In this document: positions 48,478 through 57,951 of the stretch, in pieces
Layout: every line of letters begins with the position of its first letter
Numbering within the stretch: the first letter of the stretch is position 1
Made by a program: the position numbers and the translations under genes
Origin: Nostoc sp. FACHB-110
GTDB taxonomy: Bacteria; Cyanobacteriota; Cyanobacteriia; Cyanobacteriales; Nostocaceae
Assembly (NCBI RefSeq): GCF_014697425.1
Contig: NZ_JACJRU010000015.1
Span: 62,001-126,000, forward strand
Reading direction: 5' to 3'
DNA length: 64,000 nucleotides
The notes under the pieces: generated by a model
What the model was told of the DNA's origin: nothing
Seen by the model: only the letters and a program-made list of their open reading frames with translations
The model's database searches: none

Positions 48478-49446
48478 ATGACTAAAACCACCCATAAGCT
48501 AAATGATTTGGGAATCGAATTACCAATTCCTCAAACTGCTCGTACTATTGCTCAAAAGTTTGCCAACCAACAACCTACTTTTGCCAAAGCAGAACAAGTC
48601 CGCTTAAATACTTTAGCTGTATTGGTTGTCAACGACTACTTGCAAATGATGGGAATTCCCACTAATCTCAAAGCCAGTGACAGTTGGAATCCTATATTAC
48701 AGATGTGTGGCAACATTGCTGATTTAGAAATTCCTTTGCTAGGGCGCTTAGAGTGTCGTAATGTGCAATCACACGCACAAGAATGTTTAATTCCCCCGGA
48801 AACTTGGGAAGAACGTATAGGTTATGTTGTAGTCCAAATTGATGAATCACTGCAACAAGCAAATATCTTAGGTTTTATTCAAAATGTAGACACGGAATTA
48901 TTACCTTTAAATCAACTGCAACCTCTAGAAGAATTAATTGAGCGCATTAGCCAATTGAAGACATCTCCAATTCAACCATTGGTAAACTTAAGCCAATGGT
49001 TTATTAATCAATTTGAAGTCGGTTGGCAAACAGTAGAATCATTACGCGAATTATTAGCAATCAATCCCGCTTATGGGTTTCGAGGTAGGATAACGGCAGA
49101 AGAAATATCACCCCATCAACCACAAACTCCTACTAGACGAGCTAAACTCATCGATTTGGGTATTCAAATCGCCAATTATCCGGTGATGCTAATTGTCGAA
49201 ATTAGCCCAGAGTCAAATACTAAAACTAGTATTCGTTTACAATTACATCCTACTGGTAATCAACTGTATCTACCAGAAGGATTAAAATTGACGGTTTTGG
49301 ATGAATCAAAAGTGGTATTTTTAGAAGCACAAGCCAGAAGTGCAGACAATTATATTCAGCTGCAGTTTCGCGGTGATATTCAAGAACGGTTTAGCGTGCA
49401 AATATCTTTAGGCGACATGACTTTTACAGAAAGTTTTATGATTTAA
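48478..49446 (+). CDS. DUF1822 family protein
   Basis: A 322-residue soluble cyanobacterial protein of the DUF1822 family, function unknown. Recognised by the opening NDLGIELPIPQTARTIAQKFANQQ, NTLAVLVVNDYLQMMGIPT and the strand VVVQIDESLQQANILGFI, followed by a C-terminal half with RAKLIDLGIQIANYPVMLIVEISPE. The family is known from its recurrent placement beside CHASE2-domain proteins and DUF928 proteins, and here the next two genes on the same strand are exactly those. The gap to the next gene is 244 bp. Confidence 0.85.
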   Translation: MTKTTHKLNDLGIELPIPQTARTIAQKFANQQPTFAKAEQVRLNTLAVLVVNDYLQMMGIPTNLKASDSWNPILQMCGNIADLEIPLLGRLECRNVQSHAQECLIPPETWEERIGYVVVQIDESLQQANILGFIQNVDTELLPLNQLQPLEELIERISQLKTSPIQPLVNLSQWFINQFEVGWQTVESLRELLAINPAYGFRGRITAEEISPHQPQTPTRRAKLIDLGIQIANYPVMLIVEISPESNTKTSIRLQLHPTGNQLYLPEGLKLTVLDESKVVFLEAQARSADNYIQLQFRGDIQERFSVQISLGDMTFTESFMI

Positions 49447-49690
49447 AATCCTCATCAAAGTAGAGATTGATGTTCAGCCAGATAAGCTAGATTTTCCTCA
49501 ACACTTGAAGCTAGAAGCACAAAACTTGGTAAAGAGATAATTGTTCGTCAGCATTTTATGTTTCCTGCAACCTACCTACTGCACTCAAATTTCATGGTTA
49601 GTGTTTTGATTGCGTCACTCCCATGATTGTTCGATATCGTGATGTTTTGCTGGATAGTTTTTAACTTTTAACTGATATACCGCGACAGTC

Positions 49691-52024
49691 ATGACTAAGT
49701 TAGTGGTTTTGAAATTCGGGGATGGTAGTTTTAATCAAGGGTTTGCTGTAACTCTTCAGATTGGAGAAGAAAACGATCGCCCGGAATCCGAAATTACAGG
49801 GAGACTGTCTCCATGTCCAGAAATGCCGCTTTACTATAGCAGGTGGCAAGCAAGTTATTTAAATCTCGGTAAAAGTTATCGCTTAGATGCTGATAAAATT
49901 CAAGTCACAAATGTCTCCATCAACCAAAGTTGTCAAGACTTAGCTCATGCTTTGCGCGCTCGTTTTAACACTTGGTTAAGAGTAGAAGAATTTCGCCCGT
50001 TAAGAGAAAAATGGTTAGAAAAGTTATTACCAACAGATGAAATTCGCGTAATTTTGCAAACAGACAATAGCCAATTGCAGAGATTACCTTGGCATTTGTG
50101 GGAATTACTAGAACGCTATCCCAAAGCCGAAATTGCGATCGCCTTACCAACTTATGATCGCATTTTGCAACCGCGTACGCAAAATCCAAAAGTCAAAATC
50201 TTAGCCATTGTCGGCAATAGTCAAGGGATTGATACCCAAGCAGATCAAGCGATTTTGCAACAGTGTCAAAACGCGGAAATCACCTTTTTAGTCGAACCGC
50301 AACGTCAAAAATTAAATGATTATCTTTGGGGAAAAAACTGGGATATTTTATTTTTTGCTGGACATAGTTCCAGTCAAGGAGATGAGGCGACAGGAAAGAT
50401 TTATCTCAATCAAACTGATAGCTTGAGTGTGAATGAGTTGAGATACGCTCTCAAGCAAGCCATTGAACAGGGTTTGCATTTAGCAATTTTTAACTCCTGT
50501 GATGGTTTGGGACTGGCGCGAGAATTAGCAGATTTACAAATTCCCCAAATGATTGTGATGCGCGAACCTGTTCCCGATATGGTGGCGCAAGAGTTTTTAA
50601 AGTACTTTTTAACCAGTTTTTCCCAAGGAGAACCAATCTACCAAGCCCTCAGACAAGCCAGAGAACGTTTACAAGGCTTAGAGGATAAATTTCCCTGCGC
50701 CACCTGGCTACCAGTCATTTTTCAAAATCCGGCACAAGTGCCATTAACTTGGCAAGAACTCATAGTTACCGCCACCGTAGAAATTCCCTGTTCACCACCA
50801 CTGCGTCGCTGGCAATGGCGATTATGTTTATCATCTAACTTTGCCGTAATTGCTGTAATTTTTGGGCTGCGGTTTTTTGGAGCCTTTCAAGGTGTAGAAT
50901 TTTTAGCATTCGACCAAATGATGCGATCGCGTCCTGATGAAGGCATTGATCCGCGGCTATTAATTGTCACAATAGATGATGCGGATTTACTGGCACAACG
51001 GCGCAACGGCGAAAAATTAAAGGGAACTTCTCTATCTGACAAATCACTCAATACCCTGTTAACAAAATTAGTCCAATATCAACCGCGAGCGATCGGTTTA
51101 GACATTTATCGTGATTTTCCTGCCGAACAGCCAAATTTAATTCCTCAACTGCAAAAAACAGATAACTTAATTGGCGTATGTAAAGGCAGCGATGCCACTG
51201 CCAACACCAAAGGCATTGAACCACCACCAGAAATTCCTAAACAACGGCTCGGATTTAGTGACTTTATTCATGATGCTGATGGCGTTGTGCGTCGCCATCT
51301 GATGTTTTTCACCCCAGAACCAGCATCGTTATGTCAAGCTGAATATGCTTTTAGCACGCAATTAGCCTTTCGCTATCTGATATCATCAGGAATCCAGCCA
51401 AAATTTACGCCCCAACGGCAATTACAGTTAGGGAAAGTTGTGTTTCCGCGTTTATCTGCTCACAGTGGTGGCTATCAAGGTATTGATGCCAACGGCGGAC
51501 AAACCTTACTCAACTACCGCGCCGCCAAAATGATTGCCGAAAAAGTGACACTGACCCAAATTTTATCTGGTTCAGTTAATCCCACTGCCATCAAAAACCG
51601 GATTGTCTTGATTGGTGTGACATCTAAGGGGGATTTTCCTGATTACTGGGATACACCCTATGGCAATACCTTAGACACACAAATGCCAGGAGTGATAGTA
51701 CAAGCACAAATGATTAGCCAAATGCTCAGTGCTGTGTTGGATGGACGACCTTTACTCACAGTCTGGCCGCTAGCGATGGAAATTATCTGGATTTGGGGTT
51801 GGTCGATTGTCGGCGGAATTCTCGCTTGGCGGTGGCGATTACTGCCAATATTGTTATTAGCAATAGGTATTAGTGCTGGTGTGTTGTATGTTCTGTGTCT
51901 AGTTCTGTTGATTGAAGGTATCTGGGTTCCTTTTGTCCCTTCAGCTTTAGCTTTATTGGGGACAGCGACTTTAGTTTCCATTCAACATAAAACTTTTTGC
52001 AAAAGTTCCGAAATAAATCATTAA
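49691..52024 (+). CDS. CHAT protease-CHASE2 sensor membrane protein
   Basis: A 777-residue fusion. Residues 1-350 end in a CHAT domain (caspase-like peptidase), with the catalytic His225 in FFAGHSSSQGD and Cys270 in AIFNSCDGLGLAREL. One membrane helix (about 380-398) leads into a CHASE2 extracytoplasmic sensor domain (about 405-690: FLAFDQMMRSRP, AIGLDIYRDFP, GFSDFIHDADGVVRRHL, NRIVLIGVTSKGD, PGVIVQAQMISQML), followed by three C-terminal helices (about 695-768). An outside signal could therefore control a cytoplasmic protease. Its substrate is unknown. It lies between the DUF1822 and DUF928 genes. Confidence 0.9.
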   Translation: MTKLVVLKFGDGSFNQGFAVTLQIGEENDRPESEITGRLSPCPEMPLYYSRWQASYLNLGKSYRLDADKIQVTNVSINQSCQDLAHALRARFNTWLRVEEFRPLREKWLEKLLPTDEIRVILQTDNSQLQRLPWHLWELLERYPKAEIAIALPTYDRILQPRTQNPKVKILAIVGNSQGIDTQADQAILQQCQNAEITFLVEPQRQKLNDYLWGKNWDILFFAGHSSSQGDEATGKIYLNQTDSLSVNELRYALKQAIEQGLHLAIFNSCDGLGLARELADLQIPQMIVMREPVPDMVAQEFLKYFLTSFSQGEPIYQALRQARERLQGLEDKFPCATWLPVIFQNPAQVPLTWQELIVTATVEIPCSPPLRRWQWRLCLSSNFAVIAVIFGLRFFGAFQGVEFLAFDQMMRSRPDEGIDPRLLIVTIDDADLLAQRRNGEKLKGTSLSDKSLNTLLTKLVQYQPRAIGLDIYRDFPAEQPNLIPQLQKTDNLIGVCKGSDATANTKGIEPPPEIPKQRLGFSDFIHDADGVVRRHLMFFTPEPASLCQAEYAFSTQLAFRYLISSGIQPKFTPQRQLQLGKVVFPRLSAHSGGYQGIDANGGQTLLNYRAAKMIAEKVTLTQILSGSVNPTAIKNRIVLIGVTSKGDFPDYWDTPYGNTLDTQMPGVIVQAQMISQMLSAVLDGRPLLTVWPLAMEIIWIWGWSIVGGILAWRWRLLPILLLAIGISAGVLYVLCLVLLIEGIWVPFVPSALALLGTATLVSIQHKTFCKSSEINH

Positions 52025-52085
52025 CTACTTAATAGACGCAGATCACATTCCCTATTTCAGTCCTAGAGATTGGAGGCCACAACTG

Positions 52086-52847
52086 ATGAAACTTTATTTA
52101 GGATTAGCTTTTGGCTACGCAGCCTTTTTAGCTAGCCAAATGGCAGTAGCAGCACCAATACCAGCTAAGGTGACATTAGCCCAAAAAGTTAGTTTTACTC
52201 CGCCACCACCACCTAAAGATCCCCCTCCTGGTGGACGAGTCCTAGGAGGAGCCAAACGCGGTCAATGTCCCCAAGTCAAAACTGACTTAACTGCCTTAGT
52301 ACCTTTTACCCAAGAACCACCGAATATTACCAATGTCTGGAGTTTGACCACAGCAGCCCACCCAACATTTTGGTTTTATGTGCCCTATGCTCAAGATTTT
52401 GCTAATCCAGTTGAGTTTGTCTTGCAAGATAGCAAATTAAAACAGATTTATCAAAAAGCGATCGCACTTCCCACGCAACCTGGTATCATCAGCATTTCCT
52501 TACCTCCTGATACCCCCTCATTAGCTGTAAATGAGCAGTACCGTTGGTTTTTCACTGTTTATTGCGACAAAGCCAGACAATCCCCTCCGGTTTTTGTTGA
52601 AGGCGTAGTCAAACGAGTTAATCTCGACTCACAAATCACCCAAAAACTCAAAAAAGCCACACCATTACAAAAGTTTGCTATCTATGCCAAATACGGTATT
52701 TGGCACGAAGCCCTCACAACACTGGCACAACAAATACAAAAAAATCCTCAAGACCCTGCCCTAGAAAAACAATGGCAAGACTTATTAGCCAGTATCCGCC
52801 TAGATAATGTTGCCAAAGAACCAATTTTGTCAGCAAAACCTGAATAA
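52086..52847 (+). CDS. DUF928 family protein (exported)
   Basis: A 253-residue protein with a signal peptide (about residues 1-22, cut after MAVAA), a proline-rich linker (FTPPPPPKDPPPGGRVLGGAKRG) and the DUF928 domain: LTALVPFTQE, the aromatic TFWFYVPYAQDF strand, EQYRWFFTVYCDK and the ALTTLAQQIQKNP tail. Family function is unknown; it belongs to the cyanobacterial DUF1822/CHASE2/DUF928 association. A GGAGG Shine-Dalgarno lies 9 bp before the ATG and the CHASE2 gene ends 61 bp upstream, so they are probably one transcript. It may be the periplasmic partner of the CHASE2 domain. Confidence 0.88.
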   Translation: MKLYLGLAFGYAAFLASQMAVAAPIPAKVTLAQKVSFTPPPPPKDPPPGGRVLGGAKRGQCPQVKTDLTALVPFTQEPPNITNVWSLTTAAHPTFWFYVPYAQDFANPVEFVLQDSKLKQIYQKAIALPTQPGIISISLPPDTPSLAVNEQYRWFFTVYCDKARQSPPVFVEGVVKRVNLDSQITQKLKKATPLQKFAIYAKYGIWHEALTTLAQQIQKNPQDPALEKQWQDLLASIRLDNVAKEPILSAKPE

Positions 52848-53095
52848 TTCAGGGCTGATATACCAAGATTGTTTGTGAAGACTGGGTGTAAGGGTGTGTT
52901 AATGGGTTTTGAATACCGACACCCACACACCCCTAGGCCCCTTCACCCCGATATTACTACTTTAGTCCTATGATATTGTTTTAATCCGCTAATTTTACGT
53001 ATACAAAGATTACGAAAAAAGACAATTTACTTAAAAATTGAACTGTTGGTTTTTGCTATTTGTTATTCTCAACTTTTGAGCATCTTCATTTATAG

Positions 53096-54130
53096 ATGTC
53101 AGACTATAACAGTCATCAAAAGTTACAACATCCTCATCCTGCTACCAATATTTCAGTGATTAAACACAATTACAATATGAGCGAAATTATAGTCAAAGAA
53201 AATGCACCTAACTTATTTCCCAATGGAGATTATGTTTCGCCAGGATTTGCTACTGTTAAGCCAGATTCCTGTTTTCCTAACATGGTATTAGGCAACAAAT
53301 ATGATTCTTCATGGCTTTATCTGCGGCGAGATATTCCGCATAACTGGTATGTAGATCAAAGACGGCATGGGGTAGGATTTGTTAGCCGAGATGAGGCGCA
53401 TATTCTGTACAACACAGCTTTAAAATTTACCGGGAAAAAAGCTTTAGAAATAGGTTGTTGGATGGGTTGGTCTGCTTGTCATTTAGCTTTAGGAGGAGTA
53501 GAGCTAGATGTGATTGATCCGATGTTATCAGAACAATTATTTCATGAAAGTGTGAGCGATTCTCTCAAGCGGGCGGGTGTGCAGGAATCTGTAAATCTCA
53601 TCCCAGGATATAGCCCAGCAAAAGTAGCAGAAATAGGTAATAAATTTAACCGAAAATGGTCATTAATATTTATAGATGGACATCATGAAGCACCCGCACC
53701 GCTCAATGATGTCATAATTTGCGAACAACTAGCAGAGGACGATGCTTTAATTTTATTCCATGATTTGAGTTCCCCTGATGTTGGTCAAGGCTTAGACTAT
53801 TTAAGAGCTAAAGGTTGGCACACAATGGTTTATCAAACTATGCAAATTATGGGAGTTGCCTGGCGAGGCAATGTTGAACCCGTGACGCATCAGCCAGATA
53901 ATACAATTGATTGGCGTTTACCGCCACACTTGCAATCTTATACAGTTAGTGGTGCAAATCAAACTGGAAAACCTAGCCAATTTACAAGTTTTTTGCAAGC
54001 AATTCAGCCATATACTTTATTGAGTGAAGCACAATTATTTGCGCTCTACAGTCAAGGGCAACAAGTGTATGACTATCTTTTTTGGCTACCAAAAATTCTC
54101 TGGCAGGCAATCTCTAGAAATAAATTTTAA
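53096..54130 (+). CDS. Class I SAM-dependent methyltransferase
   Basis: A 344-residue predicted methyltransferase of the Methyltransf_24 type. The SAM-binding glycine-rich motif is KKALEIGCWMGWSACHLAL, followed by the acidic end of strand 2 (LDVIDP) and the metal/catalytic region FIDGHHEAPAPLNDVIICEQL and LILFHDLSSP. The layout resembles enzymes modifying sugars or small surface metabolites. A second possible start is at 53177 (MSEIIVKENA), which is more family-like. It is followed by 19 bp and the converging stop of the devA-like gene. The substrate is unknown. Confidence 0.8.
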   Translation: MSDYNSHQKLQHPHPATNISVIKHNYNMSEIIVKENAPNLFPNGDYVSPGFATVKPDSCFPNMVLGNKYDSSWLYLRRDIPHNWYVDQRRHGVGFVSRDEAHILYNTALKFTGKKALEIGCWMGWSACHLALGGVELDVIDPMLSEQLFHESVSDSLKRAGVQESVNLIPGYSPAKVAEIGNKFNRKWSLIFIDGHHEAPAPLNDVIICEQLAEDDALILFHDLSSPDVGQGLDYLRAKGWHTMVYQTMQIMGVAWRGNVEPVTHQPDNTIDWRLPPHLQSYTVSGANQTGKPSQFTSFLQAIQPYTLLSEAQLFALYSQGQQVYDYLFWLPKILWQAISRNKF

Positions 54131-54148
54131 ACTTTTAAATAACAGTTA

Positions 54149-55381
54149 TTATTCACTATCTTTAATTTGCGTTGGTAGTTGATTAACTAACTCACTCAAA
54201 ACATCAATTTTACTCCTTGAGGTTTGCCTACAGTAATCCTCAAGGATTTGTAATTCTTTATTAGCCAGGGGAAGCTGCTGATATACACTAGGGCGAGTTT
54301 TGGCTTCTCTTTGCTCAATTTTAATGGCTTGATAATTTAAAAGTGCAGAAGTCATTTCGGAATTAAGCATCATTTTTTGAAAATCAGTACGTTCAAAAAC
54401 TATAGCTTTTGCGGGTGTGCTATCTGCGGCTTTGACTGTTGCTGTTCGTTTACCTTGTTGTAATAAACCTACTTCACCAAAATAACTATTAGGCCCCAAT
54501 TTTCTTAATAGTTTTGGTTCTGAGCCTGGATCTTCTTGAATTACGTCTACTTCTCCCTCCATCAAAATATAGAATTTATCAGCTAAATCACCTTGACGGA
54601 AGACAATTTCACCTGGTTGAAATTTCAAGATGTTGATTTTGGGAATCACATCTGTTAATTGTTTATCTGTTAAAGTTGGTAGGGCAACAGATAATCGACC
54701 TTGATAGTCTAAATCTAGTTGACCATCTTCCATCCGCACAATGCGATTGGTAATATTAAAAATTCGGCTGTCATGAGTAACAATTAAAACAGCGCTGCCT
54801 TGTTCTTTTGCTAGGGCTGTCATTAATTCAACGACTTCTTGTCCGGTGTGCCGATCTAAAGCAGAGGTTGGCTCATCGGCTAAAATCAACGGTGGACGGT
54901 GAACGAGGGCGCGCGCGATGGCTACTCTTTGTTTTTGCCCACCAGAAAGATCCCTTGGATAAGCATTTAAGTGCTTTCCCATACCTACTGCTTGCAATAT
55001 TTCCGTACTTTTGCGTTTTGCCTCTGCTGGTGTGAAATTTTTTTGTAGTTCTAAAGACAACATTACATTCTGAAGCACAGTCATAAAATCCAGCAAGTTA
55101 AAATGCTGAAAAATATAACCTATACGTTGTCTTAGCTTCATCCGCTCAACTTCACTAGCCCCTTTTAATTCATGCTCTAACACTTTTAGGCTACCTTCTT
55201 GCACAGAACGCAGACAGCCAATTAAAGTTAAAAGTGTCGTTTTGCCTGAACCAGAAGCTCCCGTTAAAATTACAACTTCTTGGGGATTAATCTCTAAATT
55301 GACTCCAAATAAAATTTGTTTTTTTCTGCCTGCTTCTTGATAATAATGATTCAGTTCTTGAATTTTAATAACCGGATTCAT
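54149..55381 (-). CDS. devA: DevA-family ABC transporter ATPase with C-terminal cyclic-nucleotide-binding domain
   Basis: ATP-binding subunit of a DevBCA-type exporter, with an unusual extension. Residues 1-235 are a DevA-like ATPase: Walker A GASGSGKTT, Q-loop IFQHFNLLDFMTV, signature LSGGQKQRVAIARAL, Walker B LILADEPTSALD and switch His in VTHDSR. Residues about 245-345 are a CRP-like cyclic-nucleotide-binding fold (EIVFRQGDLADKFYILMEGEVDVI, then GPNSYFGEVGLLQQGKRTATVKA), followed by a 60-residue tail. Typical DevA proteins end near 230 aa. It is the last gene of the devB-devC-devA operon; DevBCA in Anabaena exports heterocyst glycolipids, and this is a paralogue whose substrate is unknown. 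Confidence 0.88.
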   Translation of the reverse strand: MNPVIKIQELNHYYQEAGRKKQILFGVNLEINPQEVVILTGASGSGKTTLLTLIGCLRSVQEGSLKVLEHELKGASEVERMKLRQRIGYIFQHFNLLDFMTVLQNVMLSLELQKNFTPAEAKRKSTEILQAVGMGKHLNAYPRDLSGGQKQRVAIARALVHRPPLILADEPTSALDRHTGQEVVELMTALAKEQGSAVLIVTHDSRIFNITNRIVRMEDGQLDLDYQGRLSVALPTLTDKQLTDVIPKINILKFQPGEIVFRQGDLADKFYILMEGEVDVIQEDPGSEPKLLRKLGPNSYFGEVGLLQQGKRTATVKAADSTPAKAIVFERTDFQKMMLNSEMTSALLNYQAIKIEQREAKTRPSVYQQLPLANKELQILEDYCRQTSRSKIDVLSELVNQLPTQIKDSE

Positions 55382-55400
55382 AAATTGTATAATTATTAAA

Positions 55401-56609
55401 CTATTTAAAAATCTCTACTGGATCTGCATCTTTAACCTTAAATAAAGAAAGTCCTGCCGATATCAGGCAAATGAGACTAACTAACGACAGAACAAATAAA
55501 GCTACACCTAAAGACATCTCAATAAATATCTTGGTCACATTAAGTAGGTAATCATAAGCAAGGTAAGATAAAATTAAGCCAGGGATATATCCAGTAATTA
55601 CTAAAATAATTGCTTCTTGAATAACTACAGAAACTAAAGATTGTTGGCTAAAACCTAGAGCTTTTAAAGTGGCATAATTACCAAGGTTGTGTGTCACCTT
55701 TACATAAAGAATTTGATATAAAATAAAAATACTAATAACCACAGCCATAATTAAAATAAACCGAAAGATAAAACCCATTGGTGAATTATTTTCGTGAAAT
55801 ACTTTTTCTCGTTGGATTAATTCGGTTTTGGAGAATACTTTAATAGTTGTGGGTAAATAACTTCTTAATTGTTTAACAGTTTGTTCTATATTCTCGTCAG
55901 ACTTAAACTCTGGCTTTAATTTAATCAAGCCAACATCTATTTTAGTCTCATCCCGGCCAAATAATTCACTAAAAGTTGTTGAACTGGTAATAAAACTAGC
56001 ATCATAAGCATTATTCACACCTAATTTAAATAGTCCCACAACTCTAAGCTCTCTTAACGAGCTAGAATTGCCTACTTGGATTTCTGCTAAAGACTCTCCT
56101 TTTGCCTTAACATCGGCAATAATGGGATAAAATTCATTCCTCGCATTTTGGTCAAATAAAGCAAATTTTTGCTTGTTGAGTTTTTGGAGATTTGCTTCTA
56201 TTCCTGGCAAACTTAGTGTTGGCACATTTAAAGAAATGCCCATCACATTAACTCTAATCCGATAAACGGAATTGTTTTTGTCATACCATTGAGTTGAAGT
56301 GATATAAAGCGGTGCAACAGATTCTACTTGCTTAAGTGCTAATGCTTGATATAAAGGTCTAGAAGAAAAAGTTACTGGTTGTAATGCCGTTGATGAAAGA
56401 GAGCTAATTACAACAATATCTGCATTAAAATTTAAAGGTAATTGTAATGCACCTTCTAAAAACGCATTTCTTAGCCCTACCTGCATAAATAGCAAAAATG
56501 TAATACAAATAATGCCAATCACACCTGCAATAGTTTGATTGCGTTGATATCTTAATTGCAACAAAGCAATGGGAATTTTTTGCAATTCTCTTAAATAACG
56601 TTGAATCAT
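55401..56609 (-). CDS. devC: DevC-family ABC transporter permease
   Basis: A 402-residue MacB/DevC-type permease with one N-terminal helix (about residues 25-47), a large periplasmic region and three C-terminal helices. The N-terminus (IALLQLRYQRNQTIAGVIGIICITFLLFMQ) and the conserved LQLPLNFNADIVVISSLS segment are DevC signatures, as are the ALGFSQQSLVSVVIQEA patch and the LFVLSLVSLICLISAGLSLFKVKDADPVEIF end, which is the coupling region. It pairs with the ATPase 19 bp downstream and the membrane fusion protein 14 bp upstream. Confidence 0.9.
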   Translation of the reverse strand: MIQRYLRELQKIPIALLQLRYQRNQTIAGVIGIICITFLLFMQVGLRNAFLEGALQLPLNFNADIVVISSLSSTALQPVTFSSRPLYQALALKQVESVAPLYITSTQWYDKNNSVYRIRVNVMGISLNVPTLSLPGIEANLQKLNKQKFALFDQNARNEFYPIIADVKAKGESLAEIQVGNSSSLRELRVVGLFKLGVNNAYDASFITSSTTFSELFGRDETKIDVGLIKLKPEFKSDENIEQTVKQLRSYLPTTIKVFSKTELIQREKVFHENNSPMGFIFRFILIMAVVISIFILYQILYVKVTHNLGNYATLKALGFSQQSLVSVVIQEAIILVITGYIPGLILSYLAYDYLLNVTKIFIEMSLGVALFVLSLVSLICLISAGLSLFKVKDADPVEIFK

Positions 56610-56623
56610 GAGTGAGCAATTGT

Positions 56624-57709
56624 TTAAGGTTGTATATTGATGGCTACATCAACTTTGAGATTAGTCATACCTGCAACAATATGACTACTTTCTTGATTTA
56701 GGAGAATTTTCACTTCTACTACACGAGCGTCTATATTTGTGGTGGAATCTGTATCTAAAACATTGCGATTACCAATTTCTAAACCTATTTGGGCGACTTT
56801 TCCTAGTAGTGGTTTTGTGAGACTGGGACTGGTAATTGTTGCTGTTTCTCCTATATGTACTTGGCGGATATCTGTTTCATAAACTTCCGCAACCACTACC
56901 ATTTTTGTTGTATTTCCTAAACTTAAAATGCCTTGGGTTCCTACCATTTCGCCGGGAAAAGCTTGGACTTTTAAGACTTGTCCAGCTTGTGGCGATCGCA
57001 CTATACTTAAATCCAACTCTGCCATAGCTTGTATGACTTTGGCTTTGGCTTCTTTGACTTGTGCTTGGTACAAATACACATCTACGGGACGCACTTCTGC
57101 CAAACTATTCAACGCCGCTCGCGCTTGATTGACATATCTTTGTGCAGTTTCCATCTGTAGGCGTTTGCTATCGTACTGCGAAGCTGAAACTGCTCCTTCT
57201 TTGTACAAGATGTGATAGCGTGATTCTTCAGCTTGCGTATTTTTTAATTCTGCTTCTAATCGCCCTATTTCTGCCTTTTGAGCTTGTAAATCTCCTTGTT
57301 TTGCCCCCGCTTGCACCTGCATTAAACGAGCTTGCGCTACCTGGACTTCTTGTTCTGCCATTCTCACCGCCGCTAAACGACGCGTATAATTATCCAAAAC
57401 TGCTAGCACTTGTCCTGACTTTACCCAGTCTCCTTGCTTTACTAGTAGTTGTTGAATTCGCGCCGATTCTGTTGTCGAAGCCGGAAACACTCGCCGCACC
57501 TCCCCTTCTGGTTCCACACGTCCTAAAGCCGTGACAGCTTGTACTACTGGAGGTGCAACCACTGACTGAGGTGTAATAGTTTCGTTGCTTTTGGTTATTG
57601 ATGGGATTTTGACTTTGCTAACAGCGATCGCGCAAGTAAACAATGTAGCAAAAAATACAAATATTTTAGTGTTTTTACTTTTATAACCTGAGATAAAAAA
57701 ATTCGTCAT
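56624..57709 (-). CDS. devB: DevB-family membrane fusion protein
   Basis: A 361-residue HlyD-like periplasmic adaptor anchored by one N-terminal helix (about 14-35). The first lipoyl half is ALGRVEPEGEVRRVFPAS, followed by a long coiled-coil hairpin (about residues 100-215, Ala/Gln/Glu rich) and the second half with DLSIVRSPQAGQVLKVQAFPGEMVGTQGILSLGNTTKMVVVAEVYETDI and IGETATI. The family links the inner-membrane DevCA pair to an outer-membrane TolC-type channel (HgdD in Anabaena), not encoded here. A GGAG Shine-Dalgarno lies just before the ATG. An NtcA-like box lies about 130 bp upstream. Confidence 0.9.
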   Translation of the reverse strand: MTNFFISGYKSKNTKIFVFFATLFTCAIAVSKVKIPSITKSNETITPQSVVAPPVVQAVTALGRVEPEGEVRRVFPASTTESARIQQLLVKQGDWVKSGQVLAVLDNYTRRLAAVRMAEQEVQVAQARLMQVQAGAKQGDLQAQKAEIGRLEAELKNTQAEESRYHILYKEGAVSASQYDSKRLQMETAQRYVNQARAALNSLAEVRPVDVYLYQAQVKEAKAKVIQAMAELDLSIVRSPQAGQVLKVQAFPGEMVGTQGILSLGNTTKMVVVAEVYETDIRQVHIGETATITSPSLTKPLLGKVAQIGLEIGNRNVLDTDSTTNIDARVVEVKILLNQESSHIVAGMTNLKVDVAINIQP

Positions 57710-57782
57710 ACTTACTCCAACTTAAGTGCTAAAACCTTTAATAAACAATAGATATTTAGTTTAATTTCAGTTCTATTACGCA

Positions 57783-57814
57783 AAAAATACCAGCGTAAAT
57801 CAACTGGTATTTTT
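57783..57814 (-). terminator. Hairpin between wcaF-like gene and devB
   Basis: An 11-bp perfect stem, AAAAATACCAG (57783-57793) and CTGGTATTTTT (57804-57814), with a 10-nt loop and T/A-rich flanks on both sides. It lies after the WcaF-like stop (57952) and before devB. It may end the upstream minus-strand transcript. Confidence 0.6.
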
Positions 57815-57833
57815 CTCTTTTTAAATATTTGAG

Positions 57834-57847
57834 GTAATGATTATTAC
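57834..57847 (-). promoter_or_regulatory. NtcA-like box upstream of the devBCA operon
   Basis: A perfect GTA-N8-TAC palindrome (GTAATAATCATTAC on the minus strand), 125-138 bp before the devB start. NtcA activation is known for the Anabaena devBCA operon. However, 22 bases further on there is no clear TAN3T -10 hexamer, unlike at hetC, so the site is only suggestive. Confidence 0.4.
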
Positions 57848-57951
57848 TAGGATTTATATTTACACTTTGCCAGCAAACTCAACAGCAATCTGAATTCATC
57901 CCGCATTTATGCAACGCCTAATTTATTTCTGGGAAATCCCTCATAATAGTT

